The notes beneath the pieces are model-generated. The model was not told the origin of the DNA. It made no database searches and saw only the letters and a list, made by a program, of their open reading frames with translations. A stretch of 13,490 nucleotides of DNA from Candidatus Zymogenus sp. (lineage in GTDB: Bacteria; Desulfobacterota; Zymogenia; Zymogenales; Zymogenaceae): the NCBI GenBank assembly GCA_030613285.1, contig JAUWME010000017.1, forward strand, positions 1 through 13,490, read 5' to 3'. Positions 6,937 through 13,490 of this stretch are shown here, piece after piece. The position numbers were made by a program, and so were the translations under genes. Position 1 is the stretch's first letter, and each line of letters starts with the position of its first letter.

Positions 6937-6956
6937 TAGATAGTACCTACTATCTA
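6937..6956. promoter_or_regulatory. Predicted TetR operator upstream of tetR
   Basis: Perfect 20-bp inverted repeat: TAGATAGTA, CC, TACTATCTA. Its inner 16 bp (6939-6954) match the operator at 6189-6204 at 13 of 16 positions. It covers the -10 element and probable start site of the tetR promoter, the classical arrangement for autorepression. Binding by the encoded regulator is inferred. Confidence 0.8.
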
Positions 6957-6979
6957 CCAATTAATCAAGGGTATGTCAA
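6951..6979 (-). promoter_or_regulatory. Probable tetR promoter
   Basis: On the minus strand a perfect -35 TTGACA (6979-6974) is followed after 17 bp by TAGATA (6956-6951), a weak -10. An alternative pair is TTGATT with TACTAT, also at 17 bp and shifted downstream. Either way the -10 lies inside the operator palindrome. Confidence 0.55.
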
Positions 6980-7027
6980 GGAAAAAATGGCTGAAATTTT
7001 TTTAAATCCCTTTTTTGTGATACTAAT

Positions 7028-7165
7028 TCAATTCTTTAGTGCGATTGATTGTTTAAAAAAAACCTCGAAAGGCGTTTGAAAGTCAAGACACTTCCTTGGT
7101 CGAGTATTGAGTTTGTACATAGCATGATTGGTACTGTCAAGCTTTTTGTATTGCAAAGCGCACTT
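7028..7165 (-). pseudogene. Remnant of an IS30-family transposase C-terminus
   Basis: Reading the minus strand from 7165 to the stop at 7028-7030 gives about 45 residues, including YKLNTRPRKCLDFQTPFEVF. This matches the highly characteristic C-terminal signature LNxRPRKCLGFxTPxEVF of IS30-family transposases (end of the DDE integrase domain). An in-frame stop (TAA at 7166-7168) closes the frame upstream, and no helix-turn-helix or DDE region of the same gene is visible further right, so only the tail survives. The similarity is clear from about residue 17 of the fragment (7117) to its end. I could not identify a terminal inverted repeat. Confidence 0.75.
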
Positions 7166-7393
7166 TTAGACGAGCCCTTCTCCGTTGAAAAGTTGTACTT
7201 AGGTTAGGCTTCTATTCTGCCAATGTCTTGCCGCTTCTTGGCACAAGAAACTTTTGGAATGAGAAAACATAGCATGTCTACTGATGTCATAATAGTAAGC
7301 TGACAAAAAAGTGTTCATCTCTATGATAATGATAAATATCTACTTTCAATTACTAAATTTGTTGCCGTAAAATGAAATTTTCAATAAAAAAGA
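7166..7393. other. Intergenic AT-rich stretch, no gene seen
   Basis: All frames are broken by stops and I recognise no protein. One small hairpin, TTCTTG-GCA-CAAGAA (7235-7249), overlaps a second possible stem, TGCCAA/TTGGCA (7218-7243). The region may be the rest of the decayed insertion element, but no sequence signature supports that directly. Confidence 0.4.
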
Positions 7394-7422
7394 TTGATTT
7401 TCTCCTCTGTATTTAGTATAAT
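7394..7422 (+). promoter_or_regulatory. Sigma-70-type promoter for tRNA-Leu/tig
   Basis: TTGATT (7394-7399) and a perfect TATAAT (7417-7422) are separated by exactly 17 bp, the best promoter match on the plus strand of this gap. It would start transcription near 7429, about 134 nt before the tRNA. A second weaker pair, TTGGGT / TTTAAT with 17 bp (7473-7501), lies closer to the tRNA. Confidence 0.6.
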
Positions 7423-7562
7423 AATATCAGAAGGGTTATTGAGACATAATCTGTAGGGGCTTGGTCGTATCCTTGGGTTGCTCATCATTTTTAACTTTAA
7501 TATTTTAGTATTGCATTAAAAAAATCTGGAAACTAACGAATCATCTTATCTCTCGCAAAAAT

Positions 7563-7649
<87 letters not shown>

Positions 7650-7721
7650 AAAAACCCACCCCTAACAATATTTTAATTTCAATAATTAAAACCAATAATA
7701 GTATTGCAGGAGTTGCTGTTA

Positions 7722-9041
7722 ATGAAGGTAAATGTAGAAGAAGAAAGTGTCGTAAAAAAGAAAATCTCCGTCACAATTCCAAAAGAGAGGGTAGACGAAG
7801 AGTTCAAAAACGCATATAAAGAACTAAATAGTAAGGCCAAGGTAAAAGGGTTCAGGCAGGGAAAAGTGCCGCTTCATGTCCTAAAACAACGGTTTAAAGA
7901 ACAGGTCGAGGCCGATGCCACAGAGAATCTCTTTAAAAGCACATACCCCGATGCCTTGACAGAAGCGGATATAAATCCCATCACTTACCCCAAGGTGGAT
8001 ACCGAAGGAGCAAAGGAGGGAGAAGAATTTTTGTACACGGCGTCAGTGGAGGTTTTGCCCGAAATTCAAGTAGCTGATTATAAAGGAATCGAGGTGGAGA
8101 AAGAAAAGATTAAAGTCTCAAAAAAAGATGTTGATGCCGTAATCGAAAACTTTGCCAATTCTCACGCTACTCTTGAAACCGAAGAAAAAGATCGTTCCGT
8201 GAAAAAAGATGATATTGCGATTATCGACTTTAAGGCATTCTCCGGTGATGAACCCCTGGATGGCGGGGAAGCCGAGGGTTACCCCTTGGAATTGGGATCA
8301 AAAATGTTCGGGGAAGAATTTGAAAAAGAAATAATCGGAAATAAAAAAGATGACCAATTGGAATTTGAAATTGATTTTCCAGAAGATTACAAGATAGATA
8401 TTTTTCAAGGGAAAAAGGTAAAGTTTAACGTCACCATAAAAGAGATAAAAGTGAAAAAACTTCCCAAGATAGACGACGAATTTGCAAAGGATATGGGTCA
8501 ATTTGAGTCGTTAGATGAATTGGTGGATGATGTGAAAAAAAGACTTACCGAAAATGAAACCAAGCGAGTTGAAGAGGATCTCAAAAAGAGGATAATGACG
8601 CAGTTGATAGAACTTAACAGCTTTGAAATTCCAGACTCCCTAATAGAGGCAAGAAGTTTTGATCTTATCAGAAACACTGAAACGAGGCTCAGAAGCCAAG
8701 GGATGTCCCTTGAGGCGATAGGGAGCGACCCAAAACAGGTGATGGAGATGGTGAAACCACAGGCCATCTTTGACGTGAAAGCAAGAATTATCTCAGACGA
8801 GATCGCCAAGGCCGAAGACATTGAAGCAACAAAAGAAGAGGCAGAAGAAAGACTAAAAGAGGATGCCGCACAGTCTGGGATGAACTTCGAGGAACTAAAA
8901 GAGAGTTACGAGACAAATAATGCGTGGGGTGAGTTAGTCTACATGATTCGCTCAGAAAAAACTCTTGATTTTCTCACAAAGGTTGTTAATATAAAAGAGG
9001 TAAAGAAAATTAAAGATGACAAGGCAGCGGTTGTTGACTAA
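7722..9041 (+). CDS. tig: Trigger factor (ribosome-associated chaperone, FKBP-type PPIase)
   Basis: This 439-residue trigger factor binds the large ribosomal subunit at the exit tunnel and shields nascent chains. The N-terminal domain contains the ribosome-binding signature GFRQGKVP (43-50). An FKBP-like prolyl isomerase domain spans about 160-245 (from KKDDIAIIDF to NVTIKEIK). The long helical C-terminal chaperone arms follow, ending with SEKTLDFLTKVVNIKEV. The start chosen is the ATG at 7722, with AGGAG at 7708-7712; an in-frame TTG at 7704 would place the start before that ribosome site and add six residues not typical of the family. The length is close to that of E. coli trigger factor (432). 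It heads the tig-clpP-clpX-lon block found in many proteobacteria. Confidence 0.97.
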   Translation: MKVNVEEESVVKKKISVTIPKERVDEEFKNAYKELNSKAKVKGFRQGKVPLHVLKQRFKEQVEADATENLFKSTYPDALTEADINPITYPKVDTEGAKEGEEFLYTASVEVLPEIQVADYKGIEVEKEKIKVSKKDVDAVIENFANSHATLETEEKDRSVKKDDIAIIDFKAFSGDEPLDGGEAEGYPLELGSKMFGEEFEKEIIGNKKDDQLEFEIDFPEDYKIDIFQGKKVKFNVTIKEIKVKKLPKIDDEFAKDMGQFESLDELVDDVKKRLTENETKRVEEDLKKRIMTQLIELNSFEIPDSLIEARSFDLIRNTETRLRSQGMSLEAIGSDPKQVMEMVKPQAIFDVKARIISDEIAKAEDIEATKEEAEERLKEDAAQSGMNFEELKESYETNNAWGELVYMIRSEKTLDFLTKVVNIKEVKKIKDDKAAVVD

Positions 9042-9042
9042 A

Positions 9043-9105
9043 GGGGGTTGCTGGGGTTGCTGGGGTTTTTTAAAATTGGAGAGTTGGGTGGTTGGGGTTG
9101 TTGGG
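9043..9105 (+). repeat. G-rich 9-nt tandem repeat between tig and clpP
   Basis: Right after the tig stop, GGGGTTGCT repeats with exact 9-nt spacing (G-tracts at 9044, 9053 and 9062). After an AT-rich break, related units recur at GGGTGGTT (9086), GGGGTTGTT (9094) and GGGATTGTA (9103). More G-runs follow at 9120-9128 and 9137-9139. The strand is almost free of C, so the transcript or the plus strand could form a G-quadruplex with some long loops. No standard hairpin terminator is visible in this 161-bp gap. Confidence 0.65.
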
Positions 9106-9202
9106 ATTGTAGATTGTCAGGGGAGGGGTTTTGTGAGGGAATGGTTTTTTATATAAAAATAGTTGTTTTTAACTGAAACCTAAAAAGGAAGAACACCAAA
9201 AA

Positions 9203-9787
9203 ATGCCACTGATACCAATGGTTGTGGAACAGGATGGAAGAGGAGAAAGGGCTTTCGATATTTATTCAAGGCTCTTAAAAGACCGTATAATTTTTCTCGG
9301 CTCGACCATAAACGACGATGTTGCAAACCTCGTAATTGCCCAGATGCTCTTTCTGGAGGCGGATGACCCTGACAAAGACATTTCTATTTATGTTAATTCT
9401 CCCGGCGGCGTCGTAACAGCGGGACTTGCCATTTACGACACTATGGAGTTTGTAAAACCCCATGTGTCCACGATCTGTGTTGGGCAAGCAGCATCAATGG
9501 GAGCACTCATACTTGCCGCCGGCAAAAAGGGCAAAAGGCTTGCCTTGCCTCACTCAAGGATTCTAATCCATCAGCCAATGGGAGGATTTCAAGGACAGGC
9601 ATCAGATATCGACATTCAAGCAAAAGAAATATTGAGAATGAAAGACGAGCTTAATGAAATTCTCGTTAAACACACAGGCCAAAAGCCCGAAAAAATAAAT
9701 GAGGATACAGACCGTGATTTTTTTATGAGTGGAGAGCAGGCAAAAGAGTACGGTATCATTGACGATGTCATCTCTGTGCGCAAGTAG
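9203..9787 (+). CDS. clpP: ATP-dependent Clp protease proteolytic subunit
   Basis: This 194-residue serine protease subunit forms the double-heptamer chamber that degrades proteins unfolded by ClpX or ClpA. The catalytic triad is visible: S98 in [12 protein letters not shown]123 in [10 protein letters not shown], and D172 in [18 protein letters not shown] (66-74) forms the oxyanion-loop region. The N-terminus [25 protein letters not shown] is the typical short form in which few residues are removed on maturation. AAGGAAG lies 11 nt before the ATG. The gene sits 161 bp after tig and 245 bp before clpX, so clpX may also have its own promoter. Confidence 0.98.
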   Translation: MPLIPMVVEQDGRGERAFDIYSRLLKDRIIFLGSTINDDVANLVIAQMLFLEADDPDKDISIYVNSPGGVVTAGLAIYDTMEFVKPHVSTICVGQAASMGALILAAGKKGKRLALPHSRILIHQPMGGFQGQASDIDIQAKEILRMKDELNEILVKHTGQKPEKINEDTDRDFFMSGEQAKEYGIIDDVISVRK

Positions 9788-9789
9788 GG

Positions 9790-9910
9790 TGCTGGAAAAA
9801 TGGGAGTGGAATTAAGGTGAAGGAGGAAATGTTGATATTGCCGGAAAAAGGGAACTGGAATTAAGGTGAAAGGAAGAGCAATTGGTACTGCTAAAAAATT
9901 GGGAAAATAA
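9790..9910 (+). repeat. Degenerate 49-50 bp tandem repeat between clpP and clpX
   Basis: Units begin at 9790 (TGCTGGAAAAATGGGAGTGG), 9839 (TGCCGGAAAAAGGGAACTGG) and, partly, 9889 (TGCTAAAAAATTGGGAAA). The first two share the core TGGAATTAAGGTGAA followed by a purine-rich run. The purine bias is strong on this strand. It starts two bases after the clpP stop codon, and no reading frame links it to clpP. Confidence 0.6.
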
Positions 9911-9978
9911 TAAATACACCTTGTTATTTTTATTTACAGTTTTGTTTCATAATATTATTTCATAATTTCAATATATTC

Positions 9979-10006
9979 TTGAAATAGGTGCTACTCTGAA
10001 TAATAA
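9979..10006 (+). promoter_or_regulatory. Possible clpX promoter
   Basis: TTGAAA (9979-9984) and TAATAA (10001-10006) with 16 bp between them lie just upstream of clpX; the leader would be only about 20 nt. The -35 reads CTTGAAA with the preceding base, as in heat-shock sigma-32 promoters, but no CCCCAT-like -10 accompanies it. Weak evidence. Confidence 0.35.
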
Positions 10007-10032
10007 AGGGAGTTAAATCCTAAAGGATAGGT

Positions 10033-11280
10033 ATGAACGAGCATAAAGGAAAAGATAATAGCAACGATATGTTCTGCTCTTTTTGTGGAAAGGGCAAAAA
10101 TGACGTGAAGAAGCTGATAGCAGGTCCTACAAGCTTTATCTGCGATGAGTGCGTCGAACTTTGTAACGACATCATTGCCGAAGAAAGCGAAAGGGAAGAA
10201 CTTTCAAAAGTGGGATCTGTCATACCAAAACCAGTTGAGATTAAAACATTCTTGGATGAGTATGTCGTTGGTCAGGAGAGGGCAAAGAAGATACTCTCTG
10301 TTGCCGTTCATAACCACTACAAAAGGATAGAAACCAGTAACAAATGGGCAGACGTAGAGCTCCAAAAGAGCAATATCTTGCTACTTGGCCCTACAGGATC
10401 GGGCAAGACTCTCCTTGCCCAAACATTAGCAAAGTTTTTAGATGTTCCCTTTACTATTGCCGATGCTACAAGTCTAACAGAGGCGGGGTACGTTGGGGAA
10501 GATGTTGAAAACATCATCTTGAGCTTACTGCAAGCTGCAGATTACGACATAGAAAAAGCATCAAAGGGAATCATATACATCGACGAAGTAGACAAAATCT
10601 CAAAAAAGAGCGACAACCCCTCTATCACAAGAGACGTCTCTGGGGAAGGGGTGCAACAGGCTCTCTTAAAAATCATCGAGGGAACCATTGCCAATGTCCC
10701 GCCGAAAGGAGGAAGAAAGCATCCCCAGCAGGAATTTTTGCCCGTGGATACAACAAACATACTGTTTATCTGTGGCGGGGCCTTTACGGGGTTAGAAAAA
10801 ATTGTGGAAAGAAGGATGCACGCTAAATCCCTCGGTTTTTCAGCTGATATAAAGTCAAAAAAAGAGAGAGATCTGGGAAAACTATTAGCCAACGTACAAC
10901 CAGAAGATCTTATTAAATACGGACTTATTCCAGAGTTTGCCGGAAGGCTTCCTGCCATCGCCACACTAACAGAGTTGTCTGAAGAGGCTTTGATTAAAAT
11001 ATTGCAGGAACCAAAAAATGCCTTGGTTAAGCAGTATAAAAAACTATTCGAGCTTGAAAATGTCAAGCTCATGTTTACCGAAGATTCAATATCGGCCATT
11101 GCAAATATGGCAATGAAAAGAGGCTCCGGGGCAAGGGGCCTGCGTTCAATTATGGAAAATATCATGGTTGATATTATGTACGATATTCCCTCTCAAACAA
11201 ACATCAAAGAGTGTATAATCAACGAGGGAGTTGTTTCAAATCAGGAAAATCCCATAATCCTTTACGAAAAATCGGCATAA
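10033..11280 (+). CDS. clpX: ATP-dependent Clp protease ATP-binding subunit ClpX
   Basis: This 415-residue AAA+ unfoldase feeds tagged substrates into ClpP. The N-terminal zinc-binding domain has C15-x2-C18 and C37-x2-C40. The AAA+ module shows Walker A GPTGSGKT (119-126), the GYVG pore loop (152-155), Walker B IYIDEVDK (181-188, with D184 and E185), the RKH loop (228-230) and EFAGRLPAI (301-309). The ClpP-docking tripeptide usually written IGF appears as LGF (267-269). Sensor 2 lies in [11 protein letters not shown] near the C-terminus. Length matches the family (about 420). AAAGGATAGG precedes the ATG. It lies 245 bp after clpP and 63 bp before lon. Confidence 0.98.
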   Translation: MNEHKGKDNSNDMFCSFCGKGKNDVKKLIAGPTSFICDECVELCNDIIAEESEREELSKVGSVIPKPVEIKTFLDEYVVGQERAKKILSVAVHNHYKRIETSNKWADVELQKSNILLLGPTGSGKTLLAQTLAKFLDVPFTIADATSLTEAGYVGEDVENIILSLLQAADYDIEKASKGIIYIDEVDKISKKSDNPSITRDVSGEGVQQALLKIIEGTIANVPPKGGRKHPQQEFLPVDTTNILFICGGAFTGLEKIVERRMHAKSLGFSADIKSKKERDLGKLLANVQPEDLIKYGLIPEFAGRLPAIATLTELSEEALIKILQEPKNALVKQYKKLFELENVKLMFTEDSISAIANMAMKRGSGARGLRSIMENIMVDIMYDIPSQTNIKECIINEGVVSNQENPIILYEKSA

Positions 11281-11343
11281 TATCTGGCTTTGATACTTAT
11301 CGGAACAGTTGATTTTTAAAGAAACAAAAGGAGATTAAAATAA

Positions 11344-13490
11344 ATGTTTTTCAAAAATGATAAAGATGATACAGCATTTGAGACGAATGAGAATGTCATA
11401 CCTCTCCTGCCACTAAGAGACATCATTATTTTCCCGCATATGGTAGTGCCACTCTTTGTGGGAAGAAAGAAATCCATCAATGCCCTCGAGACGGCAATGG
11501 CATCAGACAAAAATATTCTCTTGTCAGCGCAGTTGAATGCAAAAACGGACGAACCAACCCCCGACGAAATATATCGAATCGGAACTGTCGGGTCTATCGT
11601 ACAGCTGTTAAAACTCCCAGACGGTACAGTAAAGGTACTTGTTGAAGGGAAACAGCGAGCAAAAGTTAAAGAATATATCCCTAATGAAGATTTCTTTTTG
11701 GCAGAAGTCGAGTATATAAAAGAGGATGAAACCATAACTCCAGAGGTTGAGGCGTTGATTCGCTCCATTAACAGCACGTTTGAGTCATACGCAAAGCTGA
11801 GCAAAAAAATTCCACCTGAAATGATAATGAGCGTTGCCTCTATCATCGAACCTTCAAGGCTTGCAGACACCATTGTTACACAACTAAACCTAAAGCTCGA
11901 AGAAAAACAGCAAGTTCTCGAAATCGAAAACCCGTCCAAAAGGCTCGAAAAAGTTTATTCCTATATGCAAAGCGAAATCGAAATAAAACAGATAGAAAGA
12001 CGCATCAAAAACAGAGTCAAAAAACAGATGGAGCGTACCCAAAAGGAATACTATCTCAACGAGCAGATGAGAGCCATTCAGAAAGAACTGGGGGAAAAGG
12101 ACGAATTTAAGGCCGAAATCAAAGAACTCGAAGATAAAATAAAAGAGAAAAAGCTCACCCCAGAGGCTCTGGAGCGTGTAGAAAAAGAGCTAAAAAAACT
12201 CAAGATGATGTCTCCCATGAGTGCTGAGGCCACGGTAATTCGAAACTACCTCGACTGGATATTAGCGCTCCCCTGGGACGAGTTTACAGAAGATAAACTA
12301 AACATTGACGAGGCAACAAGGATATTGGACGAAGATCACTACGGGCTCAAAAAACCAAAGGAACGCATCCTCGAATACCTCGCCGTTAAACAACTAAAAA
12401 GCGATATGAAAGGGCCTATACTTTGCTTGGTTGGCCCACCGGGAGTTGGAAAGACCTCTCTTGGTCGTTCCATTGCCAGAGCTACAGCCAGAAACTTTGT
12501 TAGGCTCTCCCTTGGCGGTGTGAGAGACGAAGCAGAGATTCGGGGCCACAGACGTACATATATTGGGGCTCTCCCAGGGAAAATCATCCAGTATTTGAAA
12601 AAATCGAATTCGTCAAATCCAGTTTACCTCATGGACGAGGTTGACAAGATGAGTACCGATTTCCGTGGAGATCCGTCCTCAGCTCTGCTTGAGGTACTCG
12701 ACCCGGAACAAAACAATACATTCAACGACCACTATCTCGATCTCGACTACGACCTTTCAAAGGTCATGTTCATCACAACAGCAAATGTGCTGCACAATAT
12801 TCCAAAGCCGCTCCAAGACAGAATGGAAATAATCCAGATTGACAGCTATACAGAATTGGAGAAACTACATATCGCACAGCAGTTTTTAGTTAGAAAACAG
12901 CTGGAAGAAAACGGTCTCGAAGAGAAGAATGTGTCATTCTCGGATAAATCTGTTCTTGAAGTTATCAGGTATTATACAAGAGAGAGCGGTGTTAGAAATC
13001 TCGAAAGAGAAATCGGGTCAATTTGCCGGAAGGTGGCAAAAAACGTTGTAAAATATGGAAGAGAATATTCCGTAAAGGTTACTCCAGCGAAAGTGAAAAA
13101 ATACCTCGGTATCCCTCGCTACCGTTACGGAAAAATCGAAGAGGAAGACCATATTGGTATAGCAACAGGCATGGCATGGACTGAGGTTGGCGGAGAACTA
13201 CTAACCATCGAAGTTACAGAAGTTCCAGGCAAGGGAAAGCTTACTATCACCGGAAAATTGGGTGAGGTAATGCAAGAAAGCGCCCAAGCGGCCATGAGTT
13301 ACATCAGGGGGAGAGCAGAAGAACTGGGGCTCGATCGCGGCTTTTACCAAAATGTGGATTTACACATACACGTCCCAGAAGGTGCCATCCCCAAGGACGG
13401 TCCTTCTGCCGGAATAACCATCGCAACCGCCATCGCATCGGCCATTGCAAAGATCAAAGTACGACATGACATCGCCATGACCGGTGAGAT
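11344..13490 (+). CDS. lon: ATP-dependent protease La (Lon), C-terminus cut by window edge
   Basis: The first 715 codons of a LonA protease, which degrades misfolded and regulatory proteins in the cytoplasm. In order: the N-terminal substrate-binding domain beginning [24 protein letters not shown] (residues 18-41), a charged helical/coiled-coil stretch with [28 protein letters not shown] (about 224-251), the AAA+ module with Walker A GPPGVGKT (364-371) and Walker [10 protein letters not shown] (427-435), and the peptidase domain with the catalytic Ser S688 in PKDGPSAG. The partner Lys, expected about 43 residues further on, and the C-terminus lie beyond the window. AAGGAG sits 10 nt before the ATG. 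The gene begins 63 bp after clpX with no visible terminator between, so the two are probably cotranscribed. Confidence 0.98.
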   Translation, partial: MFFKNDKDDTAFETNENVIPLLPLRDIIIFPHMVVPLFVGRKKSINALETAMASDKNILLSAQLNAKTDEPTPDEIYRIGTVGSIVQLLKLPDGTVKVLVEGKQRAKVKEYIPNEDFFLAEVEYIKEDETITPEVEALIRSINSTFESYAKLSKKIPPEMIMSVASIIEPSRLADTIVTQLNLKLEEKQQVLEIENPSKRLEKVYSYMQSEIEIKQIERRIKNRVKKQMERTQKEYYLNEQMRAIQKELGEKDEFKAEIKELEDKIKEKKLTPEALERVEKELKKLKMMSPMSAEATVIRNYLDWILALPWDEFTEDKLNIDEATRILDEDHYGLKKPKERILEYLAVKQLKSDMKGPILCLVGPPGVGKTSLGRSIARATARNFVRLSLGGVRDEAEIRGHRRTYIGALPGKIIQYLKKSNSSNPVYLMDEVDKMSTDFRGDPSSALLEVLDPEQNNTFNDHYLDLDYDLSKVMFITTANVLHNIPKPLQDRMEIIQIDSYTELEKLHIAQQFLVRKQLEENGLEEKNVSFSDKSVLEVIRYYTRESGVRNLEREIGSICRKVAKNVVKYGREYSVKVTPAKVKKYLGIPRYRYGKIEEEDHIGIATGMAWTEVGGELLTIEVTEVPGKGKLTITGKLGEVMQESAQAAMSYIRGRAEELGLDRGFYQNVDLHIHVPEGAIPKDGPSAGITIATAIASAIAKIKVRHDIAMTGE

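Noticed and set aside
7218..7249. Hairpin as a rho-independent terminator
   Set aside because: The stems are only 6 bp and no T-run follows on either strand.
7288..7303. ATAGTAAGC near 7290 resembling one operator arm
   Set aside because: Nine bases match the left part of the 6189 site, but the right arm ACTATC is missing; probably chance in AT-rich sequence.
7704..7721. TTG start for trigger factor
   Set aside because: It would begin upstream of the AGGAG ribosome site at 7708-7712; the ATG at 7722 fits both spacing and the family N-terminus.
11316..11939. Long open frame on the minus strand inside lon (about 207 codons)
   Set aside because: It is antisense to a clear Lon protein, has low-complexity Ser/Phe-rich composition and no recognisable domain; likewise the minus-strand frame at 10542-11165 inside clpX.

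Overview
The window looks like chromosomal DNA of a Gram-negative anaerobe, most likely of the Desulfobacterota/deltaproteobacterial type. This rests on two things: the gene order tRNA-Leu, tig, clpP, clpX, lon, and a neighbouring CoA-linked acid-degradation operon of a kind common in that group. No taxonomic marker is present, so the placement is inference.

Left half (1-6846, all minus strand). A tetR-family regulator gene is followed downstream by a seven-gene acyl-CoA operon. In transcription order it encodes an acyl-CoA synthetase, a FAS1-like/MaoC-N hot-dog protein, a MaoC hydratase, an acyl-CoA dehydrogenase, a thiolase-fold protein with no cysteine at the usual nucleophile position, a DUF35 zinc-ribbon/OB-fold partner, and an Old Yellow Enzyme family flavin oxidoreductase that runs off the left edge. 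Together they could activate a carboxylic acid, desaturate it, hydrate it and cleave the C-C bond. The gene set parallels the actinobacterial igr steroid side-chain module (ChsE, ChsH1/ChsH2, Ltp2), with the MaoC and DUF35 parts of ChsH2 carried on separate genes. The last step may therefore be a retro-aldol cleavage rather than a classical thiolysis.

Two near-identical 16-bp palindromes of the form GATAGTAnnnACTATC lie at the -10 region upstream of tetR (within 6937-6956) and between tetR and the synthetase gene (6189-6204). They are convincing operators for this regulator, controlling itself and the operon.

Middle (6957-7562). This is an AT-rich intergenic region between the two divergent blocks. 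It holds the tetR promoter, a decayed C-terminal remnant of an IS30-family transposase, and a strong sigma-70-type promoter (TTGATT, 17 bp, TATAAT) reading rightward into the tRNA.

Right half (7563-13490, all plus strand). tRNA-Leu(UAG) is followed by the protein-folding and proteolysis cluster: trigger factor, ClpP, ClpX and Lon. Lon is truncated by the window edge after its catalytic serine. The two large gaps in this cluster carry unusual short repeats: a G-rich 9-nt tandem array between tig and clpP, and a degenerate 49-50 bp tandem repeat between clpP and clpX.
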